A stretch of 64,000 bases of DNA from OMPR01 sp965183835 (GTDB lineage: Bacteria > Pseudomonadota > Alphaproteobacteria > Rhodobacterales > Rhodobacteraceae). This document shows, one piece after another, positions 16,143 through 24,146 of the stretch (position 1 is the first letter of the stretch; the number at the start of each line of letters is the position of its first letter). The stretch is from positions 186,001 to 250,000 of the forward strand of contig CBCYME010000010.1 in the NCBI GenBank assembly GCA_965183835.1. The letters run 5' to 3'. The notes beneath the pieces are model-generated. The model was not told the DNA's origin. It worked only from the letters and a program-made list of their open reading frames with translations, and searched no databases. The translations under genes were made by a program, and so were the position numbers.

Positions 16143-17198
16143 TTAAGATTTTGCACACTCTGCGATTTGGGCGGATATGTTTCGCAGAAGATTCACATAG
16201 AAATCTGACCCTGTTTCAATGCCAACCCCAAGCGGGTCCAACACGGCAGAGTTTGCCTGACTGTTTTCGATAACTGTCGCAACAATCTCGACATTGAACT
16301 GCGGCTCAGAGAACACGCAAGTCACCTCGAGGTCACGCACATTCTGCTGAACAGACTGTACCCGCGCCGGGCTTGGGTCGCTCGCGTCGCTCAGTGAAAT
16401 TGCGCCCACAGCGTGAACATCAAACCGCCCTTCGAAGTAGTGATAGGCGTCATGCAACACGACAAAACGGGTTGATTTGGCCCCGGCCAGCTCTGCTGAT
16501 ATCGCCTTTTCCGCCTCATCTATATCCGCTTTTCCGTTGGCTGCATTTTCTAGATACCGATCCGCATTTTCGGGATCCAGGCGGGCCAATTCAGCTGAAA
16601 TGACATCCAGCCAGTGTTTGCCATTTACCGGATCAAGCCAGGCGTGCGGGTCGACGCCATCGTGATCATGCGCGTGTTCATCATCCGAATCATGGTCCGC
16701 ATCTTTGTCATCCGCATGGTCATCATGATCGCCGTCATCCGCGTGATCATCGTGCCCGCCCTCATCCGCATGGTCGTCATGATCGCCGTCACCGGCATGA
16801 TCGTCGTGATCGTCGTGATCGTCGTGATCGTCGTGATCAAAAACAGGCCCCTCTCTGAATTGCAAACGAACGGTTCCGTCCGCATCCAGCAAAGACACAA
16901 CCCTGGCATCGTGGGCCAGTCGCTCGATCGAGCGATCCAGCCACGGCGTCAGCTCTTCGCCAATCCAAAACACAATATCTGCCTGATCCAGCGCCCCCGC
17001 TTCCGACGGGCGCAGCGCATATTCGTGCGGCGAAGCCCCCGGGCGCACGATCAAGTCGGGGGATCCAACCCCCTGCATGACTTGTGCAACAAGTGAATGA
17101 ACCGGGGCGATATCCGCGACAACCCGCGGCACCTCAGCCTGCGCCACAGCGCCCAGCCCCAAGCCAGCCCCTAAGGCAATTGGAAAAATTCTACGCAT
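16143..17198 (-). CDS. znuA: Zinc ABC transporter substrate-binding protein ZnuA
   Basis: ZnuA captures zinc in the periplasm and delivers it to ZnuB. The protein starts with a signal peptide (RRIFPIALGAGLGLGAVAQA) and continues with VVADIAPVHSLVAQVMQGVG. The SPHEYALRPSEAGAL block holds the first zinc His, and DPHAWLDPVNGKHW and VLHDAYHYFEGRF hold the next two. Between them lies a long His/Asp-rich loop (about residues 123-185) built from HDDHADDG-like units, a zinc-collecting feature of ZnuA. I chose ATG 17198 behind GGGG; ATG 17210 is also in frame. It is divergent from zur-znuC-znuB. Confidence 0.97.
   Translation of the reverse strand: MRRIFPIALGAGLGLGAVAQAEVPRVVADIAPVHSLVAQVMQGVGSPDLIVRPGASPHEYALRPSEAGALDQADIVFWIGEELTPWLDRSIERLAHDARVVSLLDADGTVRLQFREGPVFDHDDHDDHDDHDDHAGDGDHDDHADEGGHDDHADDGDHDDHADDKDADHDSDDEHAHDHDGVDPHAWLDPVNGKHWLDVISAELARLDPENADRYLENAANGKADIDEAEKAISAELAGAKSTRFVVLHDAYHYFEGRFDVHAVGAISLSDASDPSPARVQSVQQNVRDLEVTCVFSEPQFNVEIVATVIENSQANSAVLDPLGVGIETGSDFYVNLLRNISAQIAECAKS
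16799..16838 (-). repeat. Tandem 9-bp repeat in the His-rich loop of znuA
   Basis: GATCGTCGT is repeated four times in perfect tandem (16799-16834) and begins a fifth time. On the coding strand each unit gives His-Asp-Asp. Longer, imperfect repeats continue to about 16680. Such tracts can gain or lose units without breaking the frame. Confidence 0.9.
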
Positions 17199-17217
17199 GT
17201 CATACCCCATGTAACTT

Positions 17218-17262
17218 TATAACATATCATGGGGGTTGTTATGCGTCATAGTATAACATATC
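17218..17262. promoter_or_regulatory. Two candidate Zur-box half-sites between znuA and zur
   Basis: TATAACATATC occurs twice as a direct repeat, at 17218-17228 and 17252-17262 (34 bp apart), in the divergent promoter. This resembles one arm of the AT-rich Zur/Fur-type dyads (GTTATA...TATAAC); the left arms (GTAACTT and GTTATGCG) are imperfect. Zinc-dependent repression of both transcripts by Zur is the expected control. Confidence 0.6.
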
Positions 17263-17300
17263 AAGCCCCAAATTAGGGCTGGCACAAAAGGAGCACGATC

Positions 17301-17783
17301 ATGGACGCGATAGGGTTCACCCATCACGATCACAACTGCTGCATTCAAAACACCGTTGATGTCGCCGACAAGCACTGCAAACAGGCTGGGTTGCAGTTAA
17401 CTCCAATCCGCAAACGCGTTCTGGAAATCCTGCTGGAAGAGCACCGCGCACTTGGGGCTTATGAGATCCTAGACCGGTTGCGGCAGGAAAACCTTGGCTC
17501 GCAGCCCCCGGTTGCCTATCGCGCCCTGGATTTTCTGGTGAAAAATGGCTTTGCCCACAAAATCGAACGCATGAATGCCTTTGTTGCCTGCACCCAACCG
17601 GGCGAAGCGCACACCCCGGTGTTTATGATCTGCCGAGAATGCGACACCGTGGCCGAATCGACCTCGGAGCTCAGCCAGGGTCAACTTGGACGCACCGCCA
17701 AAGACCTTGGATTTTCGATTGAACGGATCGTGATCGAGGCCGAAGGGCTGTGCCCGAATTGTCAGAGCCACGCCCCATCATGA
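17301..17783 (+). CDS. zur: Zinc uptake regulator Zur (Fur family)
   Basis: The 160-residue Fur-family protein has the winged helix at about residues 30-85 (LQLTPIRKRVLEILLEEHRA, GAYEILDRLR, PPVAYRALDFLVKNGFAHKI). Its C-terminal half has the CRECDTVAE and CPNCQSH zinc motifs. The N-terminus carries an extra HHDHNCC cluster. Its position divergent from znuA and directly ahead of znuC and znuB makes Zur, rather than Fur or Mur, the natural call. It overlaps znuC by four bases (ATGA). Confidence 0.95.
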   Translation: MDAIGFTHHDHNCCIQNTVDVADKHCKQAGLQLTPIRKRVLEILLEEHRALGAYEILDRLRQENLGSQPPVAYRALDFLVKNGFAHKIERMNAFVACTQPGEAHTPVFMICRECDTVAESTSELSQGQLGRTAKDLGFSIERIVIEAEGLCPNCQSHAPS

Positions 17784-18523
17784 GCCTCATTGAACTAAAA
17801 GGGCTGTCAGTCCGTTACGGTGGCAGAACTGTCCTCAGCCATGTGGATCTCTCCCTCAGCGCGGGAGAAATCGTAACCGTTGTTGGCCCCAATGGATCGG
17901 GAAAATCGACGTTGCTGCGGGCCATTATCGGCGCCCAACGCCCCAATGGCGGCACCGTATTAAAACAGGCCGGTCTACGGATTGGCTATGTCCCGCAAAA
18001 GCTGCACATTGATCCAACCCTGCCACTTACCGTCCGACGGTTCCTCAGCCTGCCGAACCGTGTCAGCGACACCGCCGCCAAAGACGCATTGGCCCAAGCC
18101 GGGGCCGGCGATTTGATGGGCTCGCAAATGTCCGCGCTTTCTGGTGGTCAGTTTCAGCGCGCCTTGCTTGCACGGGCGTTGTTGATGCGCCCCCAACTGC
18201 TCATTCTGGACGAAGCCACCCAAGGGCTGGATCAACCCGGATCGGCGGCCTTTTACCGTCAGATCGAAGATGTGCGCAAAACAATCGGATGTGCTGTCTT
18301 GATGGTCAGTCACGAATTGCACGTTGTTATGGCCGCCTCTGACCGGGTGATCTGCCTGAACGGCCACATCTGTTGCGAGGGCGCGCCTGAACATGTCGCC
18401 TCGGCCCCGGAATACCGCGCCCTGTTTGGGACCGGCACCCAAGGCGCGCTGGCGCTCTATCGCCACGAACACAATCACCACCATGACCACGACCATGATC
18501 ACACGCACGAGACTTCAGCATGA
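17780..18523 (+). CDS. znuC: Zinc ABC transporter ATP-binding protein ZnuC
   Basis: ZnuC is the cytoplasmic ATPase of the ZnuABC importer. Walker A is VGPNGSGKSTLLRA (about residue 38), the signature is LSGGQFQRALLARALLM, and Walker B is LLILDEATQGLDQ, followed by SHELHVVM with the H-loop. The last ~20 residues are His/Asp-rich (EHNHHHDHDHDHTHE), a zinc-binding tail found in some ZnuC proteins. The start at ATG 17780 overlaps the zur stop. The end overlaps znuB by four bases. Confidence 0.97.
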   Translation: MSLIELKGLSVRYGGRTVLSHVDLSLSAGEIVTVVGPNGSGKSTLLRAIIGAQRPNGGTVLKQAGLRIGYVPQKLHIDPTLPLTVRRFLSLPNRVSDTAAKDALAQAGAGDLMGSQMSALSGGQFQRALLARALLMRPQLLILDEATQGLDQPGSAAFYRQIEDVRKTIGCAVLMVSHELHVVMAASDRVICLNGHICCEGAPEHVASAPEYRALFGTGTQGALALYRHEHNHHHDHDHDHTHETSA

Positions 18524-19329
18524 GCGTTTTCCTCGACAGTTTTCTGATGCGCGCCGCCCTCGCCGGTCTGGGCGTCGCACTGGCCGCAGCCCCTTTGGGG
18601 TGCTTTGTCGTCTGGCGGCGGATGGCCTATTTTGGCGATGCAACCGCACATGCCTCGATCATGGGCGTTGCCCTCGCGCTCAGCTTTTCGATGTCCATTT
18701 TTGTGGGCGTGTTGGCGGTGTGCTTGATCATGGCGACGACAATCTCAACGCTCAGCGGACGTGGATATGCGATGGACACCCTGCTGGGGGTTGTCGCCCA
18801 TTCTTCGCTTGCGATTGGCCTGATCGCAGTGTCGCTCATCCAAGATGTGCGCGTCGATCTGATGTCATACCTGTTCGGCGACATCTTGGCGGTAAACAAA
18901 ATTGATCTGATGGTGATTTGGGGCGGGGCAGCGCTGGTGCTGGCCCTGATTTGGTGGCGCTGGTCTGGTCTGTTGCTCTCGACGTTGAACCCTGACCTTG
19001 CACGTGCGTCTGGCATAGACCCCAAGCGGGAACAATTGATTCTGACACTGGCCCTGTCTGTGGTCGTCGCCGTTGCGATCAAAGTGGTGGGTGTGCTGCT
19101 GATTGCCGCGATGCTGATCATCCCGGCCGCAACCGCACGGCCCTTTGCCAACACGCCCGAGCGGATGGTTGTGATCGCCGCCTGCCTTGGGGGGCTCGCC
19201 GCATTGGGCGGGCTTCAGGCATCATACCATTTCGACACGCCGACCGGGCCATCCATCGTCTGCCTTGCCGCCATTTTCTTTACGGCGTCCGGCGTGACCC
19301 ATTGGATAAAAACAAGGCTGCACGCATAA
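18520..19329 (+). CDS. znuB: Zinc ABC transporter permease ZnuB
   Basis: The 269-residue membrane protein has about eight hydrophobic segments, normal for ZnuB. It carries the family sequence GCFVVWRRMAYFGDATAHAS early on, then SYLFGDILAVN in the middle and LLIAAMLIIPAATARPFA near the end. It forms the inner-membrane channel for zinc with ZnuC. The ATGA start overlaps znuC, so expression is coupled to zur and znuC. Confidence 0.96.
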   Translation: MSVFLDSFLMRAALAGLGVALAAAPLGCFVVWRRMAYFGDATAHASIMGVALALSFSMSIFVGVLAVCLIMATTISTLSGRGYAMDTLLGVVAHSSLAIGLIAVSLIQDVRVDLMSYLFGDILAVNKIDLMVIWGGAALVLALIWWRWSGLLLSTLNPDLARASGIDPKREQLILTLALSVVVAVAIKVVGVLLIAAMLIIPAATARPFANTPERMVVIAACLGGLAALGGLQASYHFDTPTGPSIVCLAAIFFTASGVTHWIKTRLHA

Positions 19330-19371
19330 TTGCGGGCAGCCCCATGAAAACCGGTTAAGTCGAACGGGCGA

Positions 19372-19752
19372 TCAGAACCCGTGCATGCGTTTGGCCCATT
19401 GGTATCCGACGATCAGCCCCTTCATCCGCGGCAACAAAGCCAAGGCGCTGCCAACGGCAAGCACCGACATAATCAGCGCCAGATCAAGCGGTTCCGGGCG
19501 CCATTGAGTGAATGCGATGTGCAAAGCAAAGCCCAGAATGTGACCCACGATCAGAATGGTCAGATACGCCGGACCATCATCCGCCCGCTGGGGCGTCAGA
19601 TCCAAACCGCAATTCGAGCAGCTGTCGTTCACTTTGACATAGCTATGCAGCAATTTGCCCTTACCACAGCGCGGACACTTAAGCCGCAATCCATTCAGGA
19701 TCGCCGGCTTCACTTCGCGTGTTTCTATTTCCTGCGCGGGTGCATCCGTCAT
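19372..19752 (-). CDS. DUF983 family zinc-ribbon membrane protein
   Basis: The 126-residue protein has the DUF983 pattern: a zinc ribbon LRLKCPRCGKGKLL ... CSNCGLDLTPQRADDGPAY (four cysteines in two CxxC pairs), then two membrane segments (YLTILIVGHILGFALHIAF and LALIMSVLAVGSALALLP). Alphaproteobacterial members often lie near cytochrome-oxidase genes, which is not the case here. ATG 19752 is chosen because AAGGAGA lies 8 bases before it. The function of the family is unknown. It is divergent from the MocR-type regulator. Confidence 0.88.
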   Translation of the reverse strand: MTDAPAQEIETREVKPAILNGLRLKCPRCGKGKLLHSYVKVNDSCSNCGLDLTPQRADDGPAYLTILIVGHILGFALHIAFTQWRPEPLDLALIMSVLAVGSALALLPRMKGLIVGYQWAKRMHGF

Positions 19753-19798
19753 CGCATTCTCTCCTTGAGTCGCGGGATACATAGATTGAACCCAAATT

Positions 19799-19834
19799 GA
19801 TTGCAATCATTATTGAGTACAATGTGGTTGCAAT
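19799..19834. promoter_or_regulatory. Symmetric operator-like element upstream of the MocR-type gene
   Basis: The palindromic hexamer TTGCAA occurs at 19801-19806 and 19828-19833. They flank, almost symmetrically, the inverted repeat ATTG-AGTA-CAAT (19812-19823). MocR regulators often bind pairs of repeats upstream of their own gene or a divergent target, so autoregulation and control of the DUF983 gene are possible. Confidence 0.45.
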
Positions 19835-19887
19835 GTATGCACCACCCCCTTAATGATCGTGCAGCCATGAAAAATGAGGCCCCCTCC

Positions 19888-21261
19888 ATGACTCTCTGGA
19901 GCCCTGTACTAAGCGACACCGGCAATCCCCGGTACATTGAAATTGCCGAAGCCATTCGCTCTGACATAGACAAGGGAACCCTGTCTCCGGGTGACCGGCT
20001 TCCCGCACAACGCGCGGTCGCCCAAGTTTTGGGTCTGGATTTTTCGACAGTTTCGCGGGGCTATGCCGAAGCAGTCCGACGTGGCTACATCGAAAGCTTT
20101 GTCGGGCGCGGCACCTTTGTCCGCACCATCGAAGCAGAAACAGAACACCCCGATCCCCGGCGTTCATCGGAAGAAGACCCGATGATGAACATGCCGCCAG
20201 AACCGGATGATCCGGACTTGATCGCCCGCATGCAGCAAGGGCTTTCGCATGTGTCAGCGAATCTTGTGCCGCTTTTGCGATACCAATCGGTCACCGGCAG
20301 TCCCCATGATCGCGACATCGCAATCGACTGGATGCAGCAACACGGGCTGGCCCATATCCCGGACCAGCTGACCATCACCCCCGGCGCGCATGCCAGCCTC
20401 TACGCGATCCTGACACTTCTAAGCGAACCGGGCATGACCGTTCTGTGCGAAGATCTGACATACCCCGGCATCCGATCCATCGCATCCCGGCTGGGCATTC
20501 AGCTTGTCGGGGTGGCCAGTGACGAACACGGCATTCTTCCCGATGCACTGGAAGAGCGGATTACCACGCTTTGGCCCTCGGCCCTGTATCTGAACCCGAC
20601 ACTCCAGAACCCGACCACCACCACCATTCCGCCAGAACGTCGCAAAGACATCGCTGCTGTCTTGCGCAAACACGATATCCCCCTGATTGAAGATGACGCT
20701 TATTGCTTTGTCACGCCCGAGGCACCGGTTCCGATCTCTCATCTCATTCCGGATTTGGGTTGGCATATCGCCGGTCTGTCCAAAGCGTTTGGTGCGGGGC
20801 TGCGACTGGCCTACACAACGGTGCCAAAACAGGATCTTATGGGGCAGTTTTCCCAAATCCTGCGCAGCATGAGCGTTATGACCTCACCGCTGACGCTGGC
20901 CTTGATGGGACGGTGGATCGAAGATGGCACCGCCGCTGAGCTTCAGACGTTTATTCGAAAGGCTGCAAAAGAACGCCAAGATCTGGCCGCATCCATCCTG
21001 AAAAACTGTTCGTTCCGCAGCGACCCCCGCGCCTTTAACCTGTGGCTCACCCTGCCGTCCGGCACCAGCCGCGCCGAATTGATGGGGCGCATGGCAACAC
21101 GGCAACTGGGCCTGATGCCAAGCGATGCTTTTGCGGTCACATCCGACCCCTTGCCGGAATCTGTGCGGGTGTGCCTTGGCGGGCCAACCCCGATCCGTCA
21201 GCTTAAAGAGGATCTGATCGCCCTCAACGATGCGGTCGTGCGCAAAGATTGGCTCGGCTAA
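19888..21261 (+). CDS. MocR-type regulator: GntR HTH fused to class-I aminotransferase domain
   Basis: A GntR winged helix (about residues 15-80: RYIEIAEAIRSDIDKGTLSP, GDRLPAQRAVAQVLGLDFST) is fused to a PLP-dependent fold-type-I domain. The PLP lysine is in GLSKAFGAG (about residue 298), and NPTLQNPTTT and EDDAYCF are the Asn and Asp contacts. These proteins use PLP as a cofactor for signal sensing rather than catalysis. ATG 19888 follows GAGG and gives the usual 457 residues; ATG 19867 is also in frame. The regulated pathway is not visible nearby. Confidence 0.92.
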   Translation: MTLWSPVLSDTGNPRYIEIAEAIRSDIDKGTLSPGDRLPAQRAVAQVLGLDFSTVSRGYAEAVRRGYIESFVGRGTFVRTIEAETEHPDPRRSSEEDPMMNMPPEPDDPDLIARMQQGLSHVSANLVPLLRYQSVTGSPHDRDIAIDWMQQHGLAHIPDQLTITPGAHASLYAILTLLSEPGMTVLCEDLTYPGIRSIASRLGIQLVGVASDEHGILPDALEERITTLWPSALYLNPTLQNPTTTTIPPERRKDIAAVLRKHDIPLIEDDAYCFVTPEAPVPISHLIPDLGWHIAGLSKAFGAGLRLAYTTVPKQDLMGQFSQILRSMSVMTSPLTLALMGRWIEDGTAAELQTFIRKAAKERQDLAASILKNCSFRSDPRAFNLWLTLPSGTSRAELMGRMATRQLGLMPSDAFAVTSDPLPESVRVCLGGPTPIRQLKEDLIALNDAVVRKDWLG

Positions 21262-21279
21262 GGCAATTAGCCGACCTTA

Positions 21280-21456
21280 TCAGGCGTCTTCGTGACCCTT
21301 GAGGATGTACAGGCAATCGCAATACGGGCATTCAACGCGACCGGTATCCTCGGGGACTTGCAACCAAACGCGGGGATGCCCCAAAGCCCCTTCGCTGCCA
21401 TCACAGGCAACACGAGCGTTTTCAACAATTTTGGTTTCCGGCGCTTCAATTGTCAT
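21280..21456 (-). CDS. Small zinc-finger (zf-CHCC, NDUFS6-like) protein
   Basis: This 58-residue ORF shows the zf-CHCC pattern: VACDGSEGALGHPRVWL, then VECPYCDCLYILKG. That gives Cys, His, Cys-x2-Cys, as in mitochondrial complex I subunit NDUFS6 and its alphaproteobacterial homologues. Those homologues are accessory subunits of NADH:quinone oxidoreductase. I chose ATG 21456 because it gives the normal domain length; longer upstream starts add unrelated residues. The gene lies between MocR and a divergent ABC ATPase. Confidence 0.88.
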   Translation of the reverse strand: MTIEAPETKIVENARVACDGSEGALGHPRVWLQVPEDTGRVECPYCDCLYILKGHEDA

Positions 21457-21543
21457 CGCTGGCGGTCCTTCTGGTTGTCGGCCTCGCGGGCATGGATTAG
21501 ATGCGTTTATGAGCGATGGAATGCACAGGGGCAAGAGCCGCAG

Positions 21544-22476
21544 ATGACACAGGACGCGATCCGGATCCAAGGGCTAACCAAAACCTATAGCGGCGGGCGC
21601 AACCAACCCGAAAAGCACGCGCTTAAGGGCATTGATCTGACTGTTCCACGGGGGTCCGTTTTTGGGCTGCTCGGCCCAAACGGGGCCGGCAAATCCACGC
21701 TGATCAATATCCTTGCGGGTCTGGTCGTCAAATCCAGCGGCTCGGTTACGATCTGGGGCTTTGATCAGGATGCCAATCCACGTCAGTCCCGCGCCTCGAT
21801 TGGGGTGATGCCACAAGAGTTGAACCTTGACCCGTTTTTCACCCCGCGCGGTGCGCTAGAGGTACAGGCGGGCCTGTATGGCGTGCCAAAGGCACAACGC
21901 CGCAGCGATGAAATCCTTGAGATGATCGGCCTGACGGACAAGGCCGAAGCCTATGCCAGAACCCTGTCTGGCGGGATGCGCCGTCGCCTGTTGCTAGGCA
22001 AGGCGCTGGTGCACCGCCCCCATGTTCTGGTTCTTGATGAACCGACCGCAGGCGTTGATATCGGGTTGCGCCAGATGCTGTGGGCCAATGTGCGCAAGTT
22101 GAATGAACAAGGGATGACCATTATCCTGACCACGCATTACCTCGAAGAAGCGCAAGAAATGTGCGACGAGATTGCGATCATCAATCAGGGTCAACTGGTG
22201 GTCCAAGACAGCACCGCCAACCTGCTGGGACGCCTGGACCGGCGCACCATGGTGATTGTACCCGATGAACCGACCAGGACGCTGCCACAAGCCGACGGGA
22301 TTGATGCATCCCTCAGACCAGATGGCGCCATCGCACTGCACTATCACAGTCAACAGCTGAGCGCCGAACAGGTGCTCGAGGCCGTGCGTGCGGCAAACAT
22401 CCGGATTCGCGACGTCAAAACCCAAGAGGCCGATCTGGAAGATGTGTTTCTTGCCCTGACGTCGGGCGCGGCTTGA
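21544..22476 (+). CDS. ABC-2-type transporter ATP-binding protein without adjacent permease
   Basis: The 310-residue ATPase has Walker A (GLLGPNGAGKSTLINI, about residue 45), a Q-loop in GVMPQELNLD, signature LSGGMRRRLLLGKAL, and Walker B VLVLDEPTAGVD, followed by TTHYLEEAQEMCDEI. The C-terminal ~80 residues are the extension typical of DrrA/CcmA-like exporters. The usual ABC-2 permease gene is missing: the next gene is a convergent sulfatase. The partner must be elsewhere, or has been lost. ATG 21544 is chosen since upstream in-frame codons overlap the zf-CHCC gene antisense. Confidence 0.9.
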   Translation: MTQDAIRIQGLTKTYSGGRNQPEKHALKGIDLTVPRGSVFGLLGPNGAGKSTLINILAGLVVKSSGSVTIWGFDQDANPRQSRASIGVMPQELNLDPFFTPRGALEVQAGLYGVPKAQRRSDEILEMIGLTDKAEAYARTLSGGMRRRLLLGKALVHRPHVLVLDEPTAGVDIGLRQMLWANVRKLNEQGMTIILTTHYLEEAQEMCDEIAIINQGQLVVQDSTANLLGRLDRRTMVIVPDEPTRTLPQADGIDASLRPDGAIALHYHSQQLSAEQVLEAVRAANIRIRDVKTQEADLEDVFLALTSGAA

Positions 22477-22504
22477 GGCCCTAGAGCCCCAAGCCGTCAC
22501 GCAC

Positions 22505-24040
22505 CTAGGCTTTATCCGGCTGCGCTGGTGCAACATAAGGCAGTCGCGCCTTGGCTTTGGTATCCGCAGCTCCAGCATTGCGGATATAGCGTTCGTTGTC
22601 ATCAAGCCGAACAAGCGTCACGTAAGACGGCTCTCCGCCTGTGACCTGATGGATCGCCAACCGGCGGGTTTGTGTTGCCCGGATTTCGGAATACAGCGCC
22701 TCAGGATCCCAGCCGTCGAACAGAATATCCGTCATCTCGCGCTCGATCTCGGCCACCTCGGGCGTTCCGGACAGGTTCGTCAGCTCCAACGGATCAGCCT
22801 CGAGATCGTATAGCAGCGTGTCGCGCCCTTCGAGCCACATCAGTTTCCACTTGCCCTTTTTCACCATCCGGCTGGGCCCGGTTGACCCATCCGCCGCGAA
22901 CTCTGAAATGACCACATCCGACAATTGCTCTGCGTGCCCTTCGAGCGCGGGAACCAACGAATTGCCATCACAGGGCGCGGCATAGTCGGTGAATTCCCCA
23001 CCCGCTGCCAGATCCAAGAACGTCGGCATCATATCAATGAGCGAGATGTTCTGCGATACACGGCCCGGCTTGAACCGCTCGGGTGCCCAAACGATGAATG
23101 GAATCCGCGCCGCCCATTCAAAAAAGTGCTGCTTGAACCACATACCGCGCTCGCCCATCATCTCACCATGATCGGCGGTAAAGACAACGATCGTATCGTC
23201 CGACAACCCCGTGTCACGCAGCACCTGCATGATTTCACCGACCTTGTCGTCGATGTACGAAATCATCCCGTAATACCCATGTCGCGCCATACGGCGGTGG
23301 TCGTCGGTGACCGTGAACTTGTCACGCGCCTGACAGAAATGCAGATTGCGGCTGAGGTGATCCATGTCATCCAGCGCGAGCGGCGGCACTGCCGGGCTTT
23401 CGATGGCATCATGATCATAACGGTCCCAATATTCCTGCCCAATCACAAACGGGGAATGCGGGCTGGTAAAGGAAATCGTCAATTGGAACGGGCGATCATC
23501 CCCCTTGCGGGCCAGATCATACAACGCCTGCTTGCCGTGGAATGCGACCTCGTCATCATAGTCCATCTGCAACGTGCGCACGGCAGGGCCGCTTTCGACA
23601 ATCGGAGCCATGGTCAGGTTTGTGGGCCGATATTCGCGCCCCTTGGACCAATCGACAGTCCAGGCAAAATTCGCTGGATAAATCTCGGTCGTGTGGCGTT
23701 TCTCGTATCCATGCATTTGGTCCGGGCCCACGAAATGCATCTTGCCGCTCAGCTCTGAGCGATATCCCATTCCGCGCAGATAATGGCAAAAGGTCGGAAT
23801 ATCCGCATGGAATTCATTCGCATTGTCATACATTCCCATTGCAAACGGCATCCGCCCCGCATGCATCGATGCCCGGGACGGGCCGCACATGGGCAGGTTG
23901 CAATAACAATTCCCAAACACCACACCTTCGTCCGCCAGCGCCCGAATATTGGGATCTTTAACCGTCGCATTGCCATAAGTAGACAGCGCATTCGCCGCCA
24001 ATTGGTCTGCCTGAATGAGAAGAATGTTAGGGCGGGTCAT
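22505..24040 (-). CDS. Sulfatase-family hydrolase (choline-sulfatase-like)
   Basis: Arylsulfatase-family enzymes cut sulfate esters with a formylglycine made from a Cys or Ser. The protein opens PNILLIQADQLAANALSTYG (metal Asp in QADQ). It has the core LPMCGPSRASMHAGR with Cys52 in C-x-P-S-R, the formylglycine position. It also has SGKMHFVGPDQMHGY and TADHGEMMGERGMWFKQHFF with the other metal ligands. The short, signal-less form and CGPSR look most like choline sulfatase BetC and related cytoplasmic enzymes. Phosphonate monoester hydrolases share this fold and are an alternative. It lies downstream of tctC on the same strand. Confidence 0.88.
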   Translation of the reverse strand: MTRPNILLIQADQLAANALSTYGNATVKDPNIRALADEGVVFGNCYCNLPMCGPSRASMHAGRMPFAMGMYDNANEFHADIPTFCHYLRGMGYRSELSGKMHFVGPDQMHGYEKRHTTEIYPANFAWTVDWSKGREYRPTNLTMAPIVESGPAVRTLQMDYDDEVAFHGKQALYDLARKGDDRPFQLTISFTSPHSPFVIGQEYWDRYDHDAIESPAVPPLALDDMDHLSRNLHFCQARDKFTVTDDHRRMARHGYYGMISYIDDKVGEIMQVLRDTGLSDDTIVVFTADHGEMMGERGMWFKQHFFEWAARIPFIVWAPERFKPGRVSQNISLIDMMPTFLDLAAGGEFTDYAAPCDGNSLVPALEGHAEQLSDVVISEFAADGSTGPSRMVKKGKWKLMWLEGRDTLLYDLEADPLELTNLSGTPEVAEIEREMTDILFDGWDPEALYSEIRATQTRRLAIHQVTGGEPSYVTLVRLDDNERYIRNAGAADTKAKARLPYVAPAQPDKA

Positions 24041-24071
24041 AGCGATCTATCTTATCTGGGACAAAGAGGGA

Positions 24072-24133
24072 CCTGACCGCCGAAGCGGTCAGGCGGGGAG
24101 AGACATCATACCGAGAGTCTAAGCCCGGTATGA
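24072..24133 (-). promoter_or_regulatory. Tandem hairpins between tctC and the sulfatase gene
   Basis: On the minus-strand transcript, an 8-bp stem TCATACCG/CGGTATGA (24106-24133) comes first. It is followed by CCTGACCGC-TTCG-GCGGTCAGG (24072-24093), a 9-bp stem capped by the very stable C(UUCG)G tetraloop. Hairpins after solute-binding-protein genes often protect the 5' part of the mRNA so that the binding protein is made in excess; partial termination is the other option. Confidence 0.7.
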
Positions 24134-24146
24134 CATCGGGTCTCGT

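Noticed and set aside
16614..17096. 160-codon open frame on the plus strand, rich in Ile/Val/Met
   Set aside because: It is the exact antisense of the His/Asp-rich repeat of znuA; the hydrophobic look comes from reverse-reading GAT/CAC codons.
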